64,000 nucleotides of DNA, taken from Aquabacterium fontiphilum (GTDB lineage: Bacteria; Pseudomonadota; Gammaproteobacteria; Burkholderiales; Burkholderiaceae_C). The stretch spans positions 1-64,000 of the forward strand of contig NZ_JAAAPN010000011.1 in assembly GCF_009909205.1 (NCBI RefSeq), in the 5' to 3' direction. The translations under genes and the position numbers were made by a program. The notes under the pieces were generated by a model that made no database searches, was not told the origin of the DNA, and saw only the letters and a list, made by a program, of their open reading frames with translations. Of the stretch, positions 39,767 through 49,388 are shown piece after piece (position 1 is the first letter of the stretch; each line of letters starts with the position of its first letter).

Positions 39767-40621
39767 TTATTCTCCTTTCGCTTCGGCAGCAGGTGCTGCC
39801 TTGCGAACGCGGGCACCGGCACCAGCGGCGGCAGCCTTGTCGCTGCCATCGGCCGGCGCGCCGTCAGCGCGCGGGGCGCCACGGCCACCACCACGCGGAC
39901 CACGGCGATCGTTCGGACGGTCGCTGCGGGGGCCACGGCGGTTGCGGCGGTCATCTTCGCGGTCGTCACCCTTGAGCACCGGAGCCTCGCCATTGGCCAG
40001 GCGGTCGCCACGGTAGACCCACACCTTCACACCGATCACACCATAGGTGGTCTGTGCTTCGGAGAAGCCGTAGTCGATGTCGGCCTTCAGGGTGTGCAGG
40101 GGCACACGGCCTTCACGGTACCACTCGGTACGGGCGATTTCGATGCCGTTCAGACGGCCCGACGACATGATCTTGATGCCCTGAGCGCCCAGACGCATGG
40201 CGTTCTGCATCGCGCGCTTCATGGCGCGGCGGAACATGATGCGCTTTTCGAGCTGCTGGGTGATCGAATCGGCGATCAGCTGGGCATCGACTTCGGGCTT
40301 GCGCACTTCTTCGATGTTCACCGACACCGGGCAGTTCAGCCGGCGAGCCAGTTCGACCTTCAGGTTCTCGATGTCCTCGCCCTTCTTGCCGATCACCACG
40401 CCCGGACGTGCCGAGAAAATGGTGATGCGGGCGCTCTTGGCGGGGCGCTCGATCAAGATGCGCGACACAGCCGCGTTCTTGAGCTTTTTCTTCAGGAATT
40501 CGCGGACTTCCAGGTCCTCAGCCAGCATCGAGGCGAAGTTGCGGTTGGTGGCGTACCAACGCGATGCCCAGTTGCGGGTGACGGCCAGGCGGAAGCCGGT
40601 TGGGTGGATTTTCTGTCCCAT
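39767..40621 (-). CDS. rpsC: 30S ribosomal protein S3
   Basis: A 284-residue KH-domain protein at the mRNA entry site. The N-terminal [22 protein letters not shown], the KH motif [14 protein letters not shown] and [20 protein letters not shown] are diagnostic. E. coli S3 is about 233 residues; here about 50 extra C-terminal residues are Arg/Gly-rich then Ala-rich ([20 protein letters not shown]), a low-complexity tail of a kind seen in Burkholderiales. It probably contacts RNA. Confidence 0.97.
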   Translation of the reverse strand: MGQKIHPTGFRLAVTRNWASRWYATNRNFASMLAEDLEVREFLKKKLKNAAVSRILIERPAKSARITIFSARPGVVIGKKGEDIENLKVELARRLNCPVSVNIEEVRKPEVDAQLIADSITQQLEKRIMFRRAMKRAMQNAMRLGAQGIKIMSSGRLNGIEIARTEWYREGRVPLHTLKADIDYGFSEAQTTYGVIGVKVWVYRGDRLANGEAPVLKGDDREDDRRNRRGPRSDRPNDRRGPRGGGRGAPRADGAPADGSDKAAAAGAGARVRKAAPAAEAKGE

Positions 40622-40636
40622 TTGTCAGCCTCTCGC

Positions 40637-40966
40637 TCAGTTGCCCACGGTCACATAGATGTGGCAGGTCGGCTTGCTGATGCGGTTGCCACGGCCCTTG
40701 GCGCGGGCAGTGAAACGCTTCAGCGTGGGACCTTGTTCCACATAAATGGTCTTGACCTTCAGTTCGTCGATGTCAGCGCCGTCGTTGTGCTCGGCGTTGG
40801 CGATCGCGGACTCCAGGGCCTTCTTGACGATGCCAGCGGCCTTCTTCTGGGTGAAGTTCAGGATGTTGAGGGCCTGATCCACCTTCTTGCCACGGATGAG
40901 ATCGGCCACCAGTCGACCCTTGTCGACCGACAGACGAACGCCGCGAACGATTGCTTTCGTTTCCAT
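40637..40966 (-). CDS. rplV: 50S ribosomal protein L22
   Basis: A 109-residue protein lining the peptide exit tunnel with a long beta-hairpin. [29 protein letters not shown] and the loop [18 protein letters not shown] are typical, with the tunnel hairpin tip [17 protein letters not shown] near residue 90. Macrolide-resistance positions in this loop look standard. It lies 12 bases after rpsS. Confidence 0.97.
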   Translation of the reverse strand: METKAIVRGVRLSVDKGRLVADLIRGKKVDQALNILNFTQKKAAGIVKKALESAIANAEHNDGADIDELKVKTIYVEQGPTLKRFTARAKGRGNRISKPTCHIYVTVGN

Positions 40967-40978
40967 CGCAGCTGCTCC

Positions 40979-41254
40979 TTATTTCTTGGCTTTCTTGTCG
41001 CCAGGGTGACCCTTGAATGTCCGGGTCAGGGCGAACTCGCCGAGCTTGTGGCCAACCATCTGGTCCTGGATGTACACGGGCACGTGCTGCTTGCCGTTGT
41101 GCACAGCAATGGTCAGGCCGATGAACTCAGGCAGGATGGTCGAACGACGCGACCAGGTCTTGACGGGCTTCTTGTCCTTGTTGGACACAGCCTTCTCAAC
41201 CTTGGCCAGCAGGTGATGATCCACGAAGGGACCCTTTTTCAGAGAACGAGCCAT
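40979..41254 (-). CDS. rpsS: 30S ribosomal protein S19
   Basis: A 91-residue protein of the 30S head, forming an S13-S19 complex near the A-site t[22 protein letters not shown] and the segment [33 protein letters not shown] are near-invariant. Standard length; 13 bases after rplB. Confidence 0.97.
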   Translation of the reverse strand: MARSLKKGPFVDHHLLAKVEKAVSNKDKKPVKTWSRRSTILPEFIGLTIAVHNGKQHVPVYIQDQMVGHKLGEFALTRTFKGHPGDKKAKK

Positions 41255-41267
41255 TTCAGCCTACCTC

Positions 41268-42092
41268 TTACTTCTTGCGACGCGAAACGATGAACGTCTG
41301 CGTGCGCTTGTTGTTGCGGGTGCGGTAGCCCTTCGTCAGCGTGTTCCACGGCGACACAGGGGCCTGACCTTCACCAGTACGGCCTTCACCACCACCGTGC
41401 GGGTGGTCGATCGGGTTCATGGCGGTACCACGGACGGTCGGGCGGATGCCCTTCCAGCGGATGGCGCCGGCCTTGCCGTATTGACGCAGGCTGTGCTCTT
41501 CGTTGCTCACTTCACCCAGGGTGGCGCGGCATTCGATGTGGATCTTGCGAACCTCACCCGAGCGCAGGCGAACCTGCGCGTAGGTGCCTTCACGGGCCAT
41601 CAGCACGGCAGACGTACCAGCCGAACGCGCGATCTGACCGCCCTTGCCAGGCAGCAGCTCGATGTTGTGGATGGTCGAACCCACGGGGATGTTGCGGATG
41701 GGCAGGGTGTTGCCGGTCTTGATCGGCGCTTCCGAGCCGCTCAGGATGGTGGCACCGACTTCCAGGCCGCGGGGCGCAATGATGTAGCGACGTTCGCCGT
41801 CGGCATAGCACACCAGGGCGATGTGGGCCGTGCGGTTGGGGTCGTACTCGATGCGCTCCACCTTGGCGGGGATGCCATCCTTGTTGCGACGGAAGTCGAC
41901 CACGCGGTAGTGGTGCTTGTGACCACCGCCCTTGTGGCGAACCGTGATGTGACCGTTGTTGTTGCGGCCAGAATTCTGCTTCTGGGGCTCCAGCAGCGGT
42001 GCGTAGCCTTCACCCTTGTGAAGATGCTTGTGCACCACCTTCACCACGGCGCGCTGGCCGGGCGTGGTCGGTTTGAGTTTGACGACAGCCAT
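41268..42092 (-). CDS. rplB: 50S ribosomal protein L2
   Basis: A 274-residue primary 23S-binding protein needed for subunit association and peptidyl transferase activity. [44 protein letters not shown] and the C-terminal [21 protein letters not shown] are diagnostic, including the conserved His in PHGGGEG. It begins 2 bases after rplW ends. Confidence 0.98.
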   Translation of the reverse strand: MAVVKLKPTTPGQRAVVKVVHKHLHKGEGYAPLLEPQKQNSGRNNNGHITVRHKGGGHKHHYRVVDFRRNKDGIPAKVERIEYDPNRTAHIALVCYADGERRYIIAPRGLEVGATILSGSEAPIKTGNTLPIRNIPVGSTIHNIELLPGKGGQIARSAGTSAVLMAREGTYAQVRLRSGEVRKIHIECRATLGEVSNEEHSLRQYGKAGAIRWKGIRPTVRGTAMNPIDHPHGGGEGRTGEGQAPVSPWNTLTKGYRTRNNKRTQTFIVSRRKK

Positions 42093-42094
42093 GA

Positions 42095-42409
42095 TTACGC
42101 GGCCTCCCCGGAGAAGTTCAGCTCCTGACCGTCCTTCAGGCTCACGAAAGCCTTCTTGGCATGGTCGCGACGGCCGATGCGGCCACCGAAGCGCTTGACT
42201 TTGCCCTTCTGATTCAGGACTTGCACCGACTTCACTTCGACCTTGAACAGCAGCTCGACAGCGGCCTTGATCTCGGGCTTGGTGGCATCGCGCAGCACCT
42301 TGAACAGCACTTGGCCGCGGGTCTCGGCGGCAGCGGTGGCCTTCTCCGAGATGATCGGAGCGACCAGCACCTGCAGCAGGCGGCTTTCATCGAATTTCAG
42401 AGTGCTCAT
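42095..42409 (-). CDS. rplW: 50S ribosomal protein L23
   Basis: A 104-residue exit-tunnel rim protein that docks signal-recognition particle and trigger factor. [19 protein letters not shown] and the segment [23 protein letters not shown] are typical. Its start overlaps the rplD stop by 4 bases (ATGA), suggesting coupled translation. Confidence 0.97.
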   Translation of the reverse strand: MSTLKFDESRLLQVLVAPIISEKATAAAETRGQVLFKVLRDATKPEIKAAVELLFKVEVKSVQVLNQKGKVKRFGGRIGRRDHAKKAFVSLKDGQELNFSGEAA

Positions 42410-43029
42410 GCGAACATCTCCTGCAGCTTTTCGATCGCGCCCTTGGTCACCAGGACCTTCTTGTAGAAGACCAGCGACAGGGGATCGGCGTAACGGGGCT
42501 CAACCACCAGCACGTTGGGGAGGTTGCGCGAGGCCAGCGCCAGGTTCTCGTCGACGTTGTCGGCGATGACCAGCACGTGGTCCAGGTTCATGGCCTTCAG
42601 CTTGGCGGCCAGCAGCTTGGTCTTGGGGGCTTCGACCGAGATCGAGTCCACCACGGCCAGGCGGCCTTCACGGGCCAGCTGCGAGAAGATGGCGGCCATG
42701 CCGGCGCGGTACATCTTCTTGTTGACCTTCTGGGTGAAGTTTTCGTCGGGCAGGTTCGGGAAGATCCGACCGCCGCCACGCCACAGCGGCGAAGACGACA
42801 TACCGGCGCGGGCACGACCGGTGCCCTTTTGACGCCACGGCTTCTTCGTGGTGTGCTTGACCTGCTCACGGTCCTTCTGAGCGCGGGTGCCTTGGCGGGC
42901 ATTGGCCTGGTAGGCCACCACGATCTGATGGATCAGCGCTTCGTTGTAGTCACGGCCGAACACGGCGTCAGCGGCTTCCACCTTGGAGGCGGCCTGACCC
43001 TGCTCGTTCAGGAGTTCCAGCTGTGCCAT
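42406..43029 (-). CDS. rplD: 50S ribosomal protein L4
   Basis: A 207-residue protein of the exit tunnel. [30 protein letters not shown] with the extended-loop motif and [13 protein letters not shown] are diagnostic. In E. coli L4 represses its own S10 operon through a leader; a comparable but untested leader lies upstream of rplC. Its ATG overlaps the rplC stop by one base (TGATG). Standard length. Confidence 0.97.
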   Translation of the reverse strand: MAQLELLNEQGQAASKVEAADAVFGRDYNEALIHQIVVAYQANARQGTRAQKDREQVKHTTKKPWRQKGTGRARAGMSSSPLWRGGGRIFPNLPDENFTQKVNKKMYRAGMAAIFSQLAREGRLAVVDSISVEAPKTKLLAAKLKAMNLDHVLVIADNVDENLALASRNLPNVLVVEPRYADPLSLVFYKKVLVTKGAIEKLQEMFA

Positions 43030-43703
43030 CAGTTGGCTCCTTTCTTGATCTTGACCTTCACGGCGGGACGAACGGTCACGAAACCGCCCTTCGAGCCGGG
43101 AACAGCGCCCTTGACCAGCAGCAGTTGACGGGCTTCGTCAACGCGCACGATGTCGAGGTTCTGGGTGGTCACGGTGTCCACGCCCATGTGGCCGGTCATC
43201 TTCTTGCCCGGGAACACGCGGCCAGGATCCTGGGCCATCGAGATGGAGCCCGGAACGTTGTGCGAACGCGAGTTACCGTGCGACGCACGTTGCGAACCGA
43301 AGTTGTGGCGCTTGATGGTGCCGGCGAAGCCCTTACCGATCGAGGTGCCCTGCACGTCGACCTTCTGGCCAGCCTGGAACAGCGAAGCGGGCGCGATGGT
43401 GGCGCCAGCCTTCAGTTCGGCGGCGACATCGGCGGTCACGCGGAATTCACGCGAGATTTCGCCGGCTTCGACGCCAGCCTTGGCCAGGTGACCGGCTTCG
43501 GGCTTGGTGACGCGCGATGCCTTGCGGGCACCGAACACCACCTGAACGGCGGTGTAGCCGTCGGTCTCAACGGTTTTGACCTGGGACACGCGGTTGTTGG
43601 ACACGTCCAGCACCGTCACGGGCACAGCATCGCCGTCGTCCGTGTAGATGCGCATCATGCCAACCTTGCGGCCCAGCAATCCGAGGCGATTGCTAAGACT
43701 CAT
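43029..43703 (-). CDS. rplC: 50S ribosomal protein L3
   Basis: A 224-residue protein near the peptidyl-transferase centre. [24 protein letters not shown], then [27 protein letters not shown] with the methylated Gln region, are diagnostic. The ATG at 43703 has GGAG upstream and fits the family; the longer frame is not used. It is separated from rpsJ by a terminator and its own promoter, so it appears to start a separate transcript. Confidence 0.97.
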   Translation of the reverse strand: MSLSNRLGLLGRKVGMMRIYTDDGDAVPVTVLDVSNNRVSQVKTVETDGYTAVQVVFGARKASRVTKPEAGHLAKAGVEAGEISREFRVTADVAAELKAGATIAPASLFQAGQKVDVQGTSIGKGFAGTIKRHNFGSQRASHGNSRSHNVPGSISMAQDPGRVFPGKKMTGHMGVDTVTTQNLDIVRVDEARQLLLVKGAVPGSKGGFVTVRPAVKVKIKKGAN

Positions 43704-43782
43704 GGTTTTTTCTCCAGCCCCGTCCATGCGCTGGATCGGGGCCATTTACACACACCCGACAACGATTGGCCGGGGGCTCATC

Positions 43783-43847
43783 CCTTCCCGCCGTCCGGCC
43801 GGCACGACGCACGAATGCGCACGCACTCCGACCAACATGCGGGAAAG
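43783..43847 (-). promoter_or_regulatory. Structured 5' leader of rplC
   Basis: Arms CTTTCCCGC (minus strand, 43847-43839) and GCGGGAAGG (43791-43783) can form a 9-base-pair stem, one pair being G-U, enclosing about 47 bases of further dyads. It lies in the roughly 150-base leader of rplC, starting about 5 bases into the transcript. By position it could be an L4-type autoregulatory site, but no homology to the E. coli S10 leader is visible. Confidence 0.4.
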
Positions 43848-43853
43848 CTCGCG

Positions 43854-43882
43854 ATCATAGCAGGCCCAATCCCGGCGCGCAA
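43854..43882 (-). promoter_or_regulatory. Promoter of the rplC-rpsQ operon
   Basis: TTGCGC (43877-43882) and TATGAT (43854-43859) with a 17-base spacer, on the minus strand. It follows the rpsJ terminator by about 20-50 bases and precedes rplC by about 150. The -10 is followed by CGCGAGCTTTCCC, similar to the rpsL and rplK promoters. Confidence 0.65.
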
Positions 43883-43903
43883 GCATCTGCGAACTCCGCC
43901 ATG

Positions 43904-43927
43904 AAAAAGGCCGCCCGAAGGCGGCCT
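43904..43927 (-). terminator. Intrinsic terminator after rpsJ
   Basis: On the minus strand AGGCCGCC-TTCG-GGCGGCCT followed by TTTT (5 A's at 43904-43908 on the plus strand), 33 bases after the rpsJ stop. It is an 8-base-pair stem with TTCG loop, a strong terminator lying in the middle of what is usually one S10 operon. CCGGCC-AA-GGCCGG at 43941-43954 is a second short dyad. Confidence 0.85.
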
Positions 43928-43960
43928 GTGCTGCGTGCAACCGGCCAAGGCCGGCCTTGA

Positions 43961-44272
43961 TCACTGCAGCTTGATCTCGACGTCCACGCCAGCGGGCAGA
44001 TCCAGCTTCATCAGGGCGTCGACCGTCTTGTCGGTGGGGTCGACGATGTCCATCAGACGCTGGTGGGTGCGGATCTCGAACTGGTCGCGCGAGGTCTTGT
44101 TGACGTGCGGCGAACGCAGGATGTCGAAACGCTGCAGGCGAGTCGGCAGGGGCACGGGGCCCTTGACGATGGCGCCAGTGCGCTTGGCGGTCTCGACGAT
44201 TTCAGCCGACGACTGGTCGATCAGCTTGTAATCGAAGGCCTTCAGGCGAATGCGGATCTTCTGTTGTGCCAT
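43961..44272 (-). CDS. rpsJ: 30S ribosomal protein S10
   Basis: A 103-residue protein of the 30S head that also partners NusB in antitermination. [44 protein letters not shown] and [13 protein letters not shown] are diagnostic. It follows tuf by 78 bases that include a strong hairpin, and is followed by a terminator. It thus seems to belong with fusA-tuf rather than rplC onward. Confidence 0.97.
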   Translation of the reverse strand: MAQQKIRIRLKAFDYKLIDQSSAEIVETAKRTGAIVKGPVPLPTRLQRFDILRSPHVNKTSRDQFEIRTHQRLMDIVDPTDKTVDALMKLDLPAGVDVEIKLQ

Positions 44273-44300
44273 GACACACTTCCTTTGAATTAAAGAGCGA

Positions 44301-44332
44301 TGACGCCTGCGCCGGGCGCTGGCCCGGCGTCA
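44301..44332 (-). repeat. Hairpin between tuf and rpsJ
   Basis: TGACGCC (44301-44307) pairs with GGCGTCA (44326-44332), with inner GGGC-GCTG-GCCC, giving a strong stem just after the tuf stop. There is no T-run, so it is more likely an RNA-processing or pausing element than a terminator. Confidence 0.55.
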
Positions 44333-44350
44333 GGCTCGTGTCATGCAGAA

Positions 44351-45541
44351 TCAGTCGAGGATCTTGGCAACCACGCCGGCGCCGACGGTGCGGCCGCCTT
44401 CACGGATGGCGAAGCGCAGACCTTCTTCCATGGCGATCGGGGCGATCAGCTTGACGGTGATCGACACGTTGTCACCCGGCATCACCATTTCCTTGTCGGC
44501 CGGCAGCTCGATCGAGCCGGTCACGTCGGTGGTGCGGAAGTAGAACTGCGGACGGTAGTTGTTGAAGAACGGCGTGTGACGGCCGCCTTCGTCCTTGCTC
44601 AGCACGTAGATCTCGCCCGTGAAGTGCGTGTGCGGGGTGATCGAACCCGGCTTGCACAGCACCTGACCACGCTCGACGTCTTCACGCTTGGTGCCGCGCA
44701 GCAGGATGCCCACGTTGTCGCCAGCTTGACCTTGGTCCAGCAGCTTGCGGAACATTTCCACGCCCGTGCAGGTGGTCTTCTGCGTGGCCTTGATGCCGAC
44801 GATTTCGATTTCTTCGCCAACCTTGATCACGCCGCGCTCGATACGGCCGGTCACCACGGTGCCGCGGCCCGAGATCGAGAACACGTCTTCCACAGGCATC
44901 AGGAAGGTGCCGTCCACAGCGCGCTCAGGCGTGGGGATGTAGGTGTCCAGTGCTTCGGCCAGCTTCATGATGGCCTGCTCGCCCAGCTCGCCCTTGTCGC
45001 CTTCCAGCGCCAGCTTGGCCGAACCCTTGATGATCGGGGTGTCGTCGCCAGGGAAGTCGTACTTGCTCAGCAGCTCGCGCACTTCCATTTCCACCAGCTC
45101 CAGCAGCTCGGCGTCGTCCACCATGTCAGCCTTGTTCAGGAAGACGATGATGTAGGGCACGCCCACCTGGCGGCTCAGCAGGATGTGCTCACGCGTCTGG
45201 GGCATCGGGCCGTCAGCGGCCGAGCACACCAGAATGGCGCCGTCCATCTGGGCGGCACCCGTGATCATGTTCTTCACGTAGTCGGCGTGGCCGGGGCAGT
45301 CCACGTGAGCGTAGTGGCGGTTGGCCGTCTCGTACTCAACGTGTGCGGTGTTGATGGTGATGCCACGGGCCTTTTCTTCAGGCGCTGCGTCGATCTGGTC
45401 GTACGCCTTGGCTTCGCCGCCGAACTTCGAGGCCAGCACGGTCGCGATCGCAGCCGTCAGCGTGGTCTTGCCGTGGTCAACGTGACCGATCGTGCCCACG
45501 TTCACGTGCGGCTTGGTCCGTTCGAATTTACCTTTTGCCAT
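44351..45541 (-). CDS. tuf: Elongation factor Tu
   Basis: A 396-residue GTPase delivering aminoacyl-tRNA to the ribosome. G1 GHVDHGKT (near 19), G3 DCPGHADY, G4 NKADMVDD and G5 SAKL are seen, followed by beta-barrel domains 2 and 3 ending VAKILD. The ATG at 45541 fits the family ([19 protein letters not shown]); a longer frame is rejected. The RBS lies in the loop of a perfect inverted repeat. Whether this is one of two tuf copies cannot be told from the window. Confidence 0.98.
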   Translation of the reverse strand: MAKGKFERTKPHVNVGTIGHVDHGKTTLTAAIATVLASKFGGEAKAYDQIDAAPEEKARGITINTAHVEYETANRHYAHVDCPGHADYVKNMITGAAQMDGAILVCSAADGPMPQTREHILLSRQVGVPYIIVFLNKADMVDDAELLELVEMEVRELLSKYDFPGDDTPIIKGSAKLALEGDKGELGEQAIMKLAEALDTYIPTPERAVDGTFLMPVEDVFSISGRGTVVTGRIERGVIKVGEEIEIVGIKATQKTTCTGVEMFRKLLDQGQAGDNVGILLRGTKREDVERGQVLCKPGSITPHTHFTGEIYVLSKDEGGRHTPFFNNYRPQFYFRTTDVTGSIELPADKEMVMPGDNVSITVKLIAPIAMEEGLRFAIREGGRTVGAGVVAKILD

Positions 45542-45557
45542 TGTTTGCTCCAAACAA
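45541..45557 (-). promoter_or_regulatory. Hairpin enclosing the tuf Shine-Dalgarno
   Basis: Minus strand TTGTTTG-GAG-CAAACAA is a perfect 7-base-pair inverted repeat whose 3-base loop and adjacent G contain GGAG, the Shine-Dalgarno of tuf; the last A of the repeat is the A of the start codon. Base-pairing would hide the ribosome-binding site, though the stem is mostly A-T and may be weak. Confidence 0.6.
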
Positions 45558-45659
45558 AGAACAGTTGCCCATGCATGTTTTAGGTTTCCAGCACAGGCCT
45601 GCCATGGGCAGCAGGCCCACCGCACCAGACACAAGCCTGAGGCGGCGCCGAAGACCAGC

Positions 45660-45695
45660 AAAAAAATCAGGAGGCCGGATGCTACCACCCGGCCT
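45660..45695 (-). terminator. Intrinsic terminator after fusA
   Basis: AGGCCGG-N10-CCGGCCT on the minus strand followed by CCTGATTTTTT. It lies about 13 bases beyond the fusA stop and would separate rpsL-rpsG-fusA from tuf. The stem is only 7 base pairs and five bases intervene before the T-run, so readthrough into tuf is plausible. Confidence 0.6.
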
Positions 45696-45707
45696 GTGAC
45701 GCATCAA

Positions 45708-47813
45708 TTACTTAGCGCGTGCGCTGATGATCGCGTCGGCCACGTTCTTCGGAGCTTCAGCGTACTGCTTGAACTCCATCGTGTACGTGGCGCGGCCTTG
45801 CGTGGCCGAACGCAGCGAGGTCGAGTAGCCGAACATTTCCGACAGCGGCACTTCGGCCTTGATGACCTTGCCACCGCCAACCATGTCGTCCATGCCCTGC
45901 ACCATGCCGCGGCGGGACGACAGGTCGCCCATCACGGTACCGGCGTAGTCTTCCGGCGTCTCCACTTCCACGGCCATCATTGGCTCGAGGATCACGGGGT
46001 TGGCGCGGCGGCAGCCTTCCTTGAAGCCCATCGACGCGGCCATCTTGAACGCGTTTTCGTTCGAGTCCACGTCGTGGTACGAACCGAAGGTCAGGCGAAC
46101 ACGCACATCGACCACGGGGTAGCCGGCCAGCACGCCCGAACCCAGGGTGTCGATGATGCCCTTTTCCACCGCGGGGATGTACTCACGAGGCACCACACCG
46201 CCCTTGATCTCGTCGACGAACTCGAAGCCCTTGCCACCGGGTTCCAGCGGCTCGACGGTCAGCACGACGTGGCCGTACTGACCCTTACCGCCCGACTGAC
46301 GCACGAACTTGCCTTCGACTTCGGTAACCGTCTTGCGGATGGTTTCGCGGTAAGCCACTTGCGGCTTACCCACGTTGGCTTCCACACCGAACTCACGCTT
46401 CATGCGGTCGACGATGATTTCCAGGTGCAGCTCGCCCATGCCGGCGATGATGGTCTGACCGGATTCTTCGTCGGTGCGCACGCGGAACGAGGGGTCTTCA
46501 GCAGCCAGGCGCGACAGGGCGATGCCCATCTTTTCCTGGTCAGCCTTGGACTTGGGCTCCACGGCCTGCGCGATCACGGGCTCGGGGAACACCATCTTTT
46601 CGAGGGTGATCACGGCATCCGGATCACACAGCGTTTCGCCGGTGGTCACGTCCTTCAGGCCCACGCACGCAGCGATGTCGCCGGCCAGAATTTCCTTGAT
46701 CTCTTCACGCTGGTTGGCGTGCATCTGCAGGATACGGCCGATGCGCTCTTTCTTACCCTTGATGGGGTTGTAGACCGAGTCGCCCGAGTTCAGCACGCCC
46801 GAGTACACGCGCACGAAGGTCAGCTGACCGACATACGGGTCGGTCATCAGCTTGAACGCCAGGGCCGAGAACTTCTCGGCGTCGTCGGCCTTGCGGCTGA
46901 CGGGCTGGTCGTCTTCGTCGGTACCCGACACCGGGGGGATGTCCACCGGCGAAGGCAGGTAGTCGATCACGGCGTCGAGCATGCGCTGCACGCCCTTGTT
47001 CTTGAAGGCGGTGCCGCACAGCATCGGTTGGATTTCGACGTTGATGGTGCGGGTGCGCAGAGCCAGCTTGATCTCGTCCTCGGTGAGGTCACCCTCTTCG
47101 AGGTACTTGTTCATGAGCTCTTCCGAGGCCTCGGCCGCGGCTTCGATCATGTTCTCACGCCACTTCTTGGCATCTTCCACCAGGTTGGCGGGGATGTCTT
47201 CGTAAGTGAACTTGGTGCCTTGCGAGGCCTCATCCCAAATGATGGCCTTCATCTTCAGCAGATCGACCACGCCCTGGAAGTTTTCTTCCGCGCCGATGGG
47301 GATCACCACGGGCACGGGGTTGGCCTTCAGGCGGGTGCGCATCTGGTCATAGACCTTGAAGAAGTTGGCACCGGTGCGGTCCATCTTGTTCACGAAGGCC
47401 AGACGAGGCACCTTGTACTTGTTGGCCTGGCGCCAGACGGTTTCCGACTGGGGCTGCACGCCACCCACGGCGCAGTACACCATGCAGGCGCCGTCGAGCA
47501 CGCGCATGGAGCGCTCCACCTCGATGGTGAAGTCCACGTGGCCCGGGGTGTCGATGATGTTGAAACGGTGCTCGGGGTAGGACGCGTCCATGCCCTTCCA
47601 GAAGCAGGTGGTGGCAGCCGAGGTGATCGTGATGCCGCGCTCTTGCTCCTGCTCCATCCAGTCCATGGTGGCGGCGCCTTCGTGCACTTCACCGATCTTG
47701 TGGTTCACACCGGTGTAGAACAGGATGCGCTCGGTCGTGGTGGTCTTGCCGGCGTCGATGTGGGCCGAGATACCGATATTGCGGTAGCGCTCGATCGGGG
47801 TCTTGCGTGCCAT
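45708..47813 (-). CDS. fusA: Elongation factor G
   Basis: A 701-residue translocation GTPase. G1 [15 protein letters not shown] (near 17), Switch [35 protein letters not shown] and [10 protein letters not shown] are seen, followed by domains II-V with [11 protein letters not shown] and the C-terminal [15 protein letters not shown]. Standard length. Located between rpsG and tuf in the str order; the space after it carries a terminator. Confidence 0.98.
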   Translation of the reverse strand: MARKTPIERYRNIGISAHIDAGKTTTTERILFYTGVNHKIGEVHEGAATMDWMEQEQERGITITSAATTCFWKGMDASYPEHRFNIIDTPGHVDFTIEVERSMRVLDGACMVYCAVGGVQPQSETVWRQANKYKVPRLAFVNKMDRTGANFFKVYDQMRTRLKANPVPVVIPIGAEENFQGVVDLLKMKAIIWDEASQGTKFTYEDIPANLVEDAKKWRENMIEAAAEASEELMNKYLEEGDLTEDEIKLALRTRTINVEIQPMLCGTAFKNKGVQRMLDAVIDYLPSPVDIPPVSGTDEDDQPVSRKADDAEKFSALAFKLMTDPYVGQLTFVRVYSGVLNSGDSVYNPIKGKKERIGRILQMHANQREEIKEILAGDIAACVGLKDVTTGETLCDPDAVITLEKMVFPEPVIAQAVEPKSKADQEKMGIALSRLAAEDPSFRVRTDEESGQTIIAGMGELHLEIIVDRMKREFGVEANVGKPQVAYRETIRKTVTEVEGKFVRQSGGKGQYGHVVLTVEPLEPGGKGFEFVDEIKGGVVPREYIPAVEKGIIDTLGSGVLAGYPVVDVRVRLTFGSYHDVDSNENAFKMAASMGFKEGCRRANPVILEPMMAVEVETPEDYAGTVMGDLSSRRGMVQGMDDMVGGGKVIKAEVPLSEMFGYSTSLRSATQGRATYTMEFKQYAEAPKNVADAIISARAK

Positions 47814-47897
47814 GTGGTCACTCCAGATTTGACAAAGCGCCGGCCGTGCAGAGCACGGTCCGGACGCTCGGGTTGCAGCCAGGCTGCAAACGGTGGA

Positions 47898-48368
47898 TTA
47901 GAAACGGAAGTGCGAGAAGGCCTTGTTGGCTTCGGCCATGCGGTGCACTTCGTCGCGCTTCTTCATGGCGCCGCCGCGGCCTTCAGCGGCCTCGAGCAGT
48001 TCGTTGGCCAGACGCTGGGCCATCGACTTCTCCGAGCGCTTGCGCGACGATTCCTTCAGCCAGCGCATGGCCAGGGCCACGCGACGGGAGGGGCGAACTT
48101 CAACGGGAACCTGGTAGTTCGCACCGCCCACGCGGCGGGACTTCACTTCCACGACGGGCTTCACATTGTTCAGCGCGGTGTGGAACACCTCCAGCGGATC
48201 CTTGCCAGCCTTGGTCTCGACCTGCTCCAGGGCGCCATAGATGATGCGCTCTGCAACGGCCTTCTTGCCGGATTCCATGATCACGTTCATGAACTTGGAC
48301 AGCTCGACCGATCCGAACTTCGGATCGGGCAGGATTTCACGCTTGGGTACTTCGCGACGACGAGGCAT
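47898..48368 (-). CDS. rpsG: 30S ribosomal protein S7
   Basis: A 156-residue primary 16S-binding protein nucleating head assembly. [20 protein letters not shown] and the C-terminal [20 protein letters not shown] are diagnostic. The in-frame upstream ATG at 48383 is rejected. In E. coli S7 regulates the str operon by binding the rpsL-rpsG gap; here that gap is 218 bases and contains CTGTCCGGA/TCCGGCAG, a candidate but unproven site. Confidence 0.97.
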   Translation of the reverse strand: MPRRREVPKREILPDPKFGSVELSKFMNVIMESGKKAVAERIIYGALEQVETKAGKDPLEVFHTALNNVKPVVEVKSRRVGGANYQVPVEVRPSRRVALAMRWLKESSRKRSEKSMAQRLANELLEAAEGRGGAMKKRDEVHRMAEANKAFSHFRF

Positions 48369-48586
48369 TTCGATTCCTTTCAATGCTTCAGTTGATGCGG
48401 GCGGGTTCGCGGACCCTTGACGATTGCTCGCTTGCCTGCATCCGGAGCCTGATCACCAGACCCCACTTACTCGGTTCTGTCCGGACCATTCCGGCAGAGC
48501 CGCCACCTCGGCCTTCTCTCCGCCAGCCTGCCACTTTCTGATGACACGCCGATGAAGGGGACCGACTCTTGTTCTCTTCAGGCCGA

Positions 48587-48964
48587 TCAGGCCTTCTTCG
48601 GACGCTTGGCGCCGTACTTCGAACGGGCTTGCTTGCGGTCCTTGACGCCTTGCAGGTCAAGCGAACCACGCACGATGTGGTAACGCACACCGGGCAAGTC
48701 CTTCACACGGCCGCCGCGAACCAGCACGACGCTGTGTTCTTGCAGGTTGTGGCCTTCACCGCCGATGTACGAGATGACCTCGAAACCGTTGGTCAGGCGC
48801 ACCTTGGCGACCTTACGCAGCGCGGAGTTCGGCTTCTTGGGGGTGGTGGTGTACACGCGGGTGCACACGCCACGGCGCTGCGGGCAGTTCTGCATCGCAG
48901 GCGACTTCGACTTCGTGACCTCGACCTGACGGCCGTGGCGCACGAGTTGGTTGATGGTTGGCAT
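48587..48964 (-). CDS. rpsL: 30S ribosomal protein S12
   Basis: A 125-residue decoding-centre protein. [54 protein letters not shown] and [17 protein letters not shown] are diagnostic. The streptomycin-resistance loop reads [12 protein letters not shown] with Lys at the usual position, so wild type in that respect. It is the first gene of the str operon; its promoter lies about 230 bases upstream. Confidence 0.98.
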   Translation of the reverse strand: MPTINQLVRHGRQVEVTKSKSPAMQNCPQRRGVCTRVYTTTPKKPNSALRKVAKVRLTNGFEVISYIGGEGHNLQEHSVVLVRGGRVKDLPGVRYHIVRGSLDLQGVKDRKQARSKYGAKRPKKA

Positions 48965-49188
48965 ATTGATTCCGTTTGGTTCCCGTTGAATGAATACCTG
49001 GCGACGAGGACACCGCTGCGGCCGCTGCTATGCGGCAGCCCCTGAGACGTCTTCGCCAGCGTTACCAGGCTCACACACCCTTTCGCCCCACCGCCTGACC
49101 GCGCCAAGCTCTGACAACGCACCCTGACAAGACGCCAGCGCACACAAAGCCCCGCACAAAAGCCCGCCGGGAAAGCGAAAAGCCTTCC

Positions 49189-49218
49189 ATTGTACCGCCG
49201 TGGATCCGAGCTGCGCAA
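49189..49218 (-). promoter_or_regulatory. Promoter of rpsL (str operon)
   Basis: TTGCGC (49213-49218) and TACAAT (49189-49194), 18-base spacer, on the minus strand. The initial transcribed region reads GGAAGGCTTTTCGCTTTCC, closely matching the rplK and rpoB regions. The remaining 48965-49188 is a roughly 220-base leader with no gene. Confidence 0.7.
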
Positions 49219-49388
49219 GCCTCGGTTGCTTCGCTGCTTTTTTCGCCGCTTGAAACGCCACGGGCAAGCCCGCCTAGGTGTTTCCCTCACACCCATTTGC
49301 GGTGATGTCACGCCCCGCATCCTTCCGCTACAGTCCGTCACATCATCCAACAAGTCTGCTGCCCGTTCATCGGCCGAGGAGGTTCGTC

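Noticed and set aside
45492-48395. A 967-residue plus-strand frame antisense to fusA, part of tuf and rpsG
   Set aside because: Same codon-bias artefact; the composition is not protein-like and it spans two unrelated genes and their gaps.
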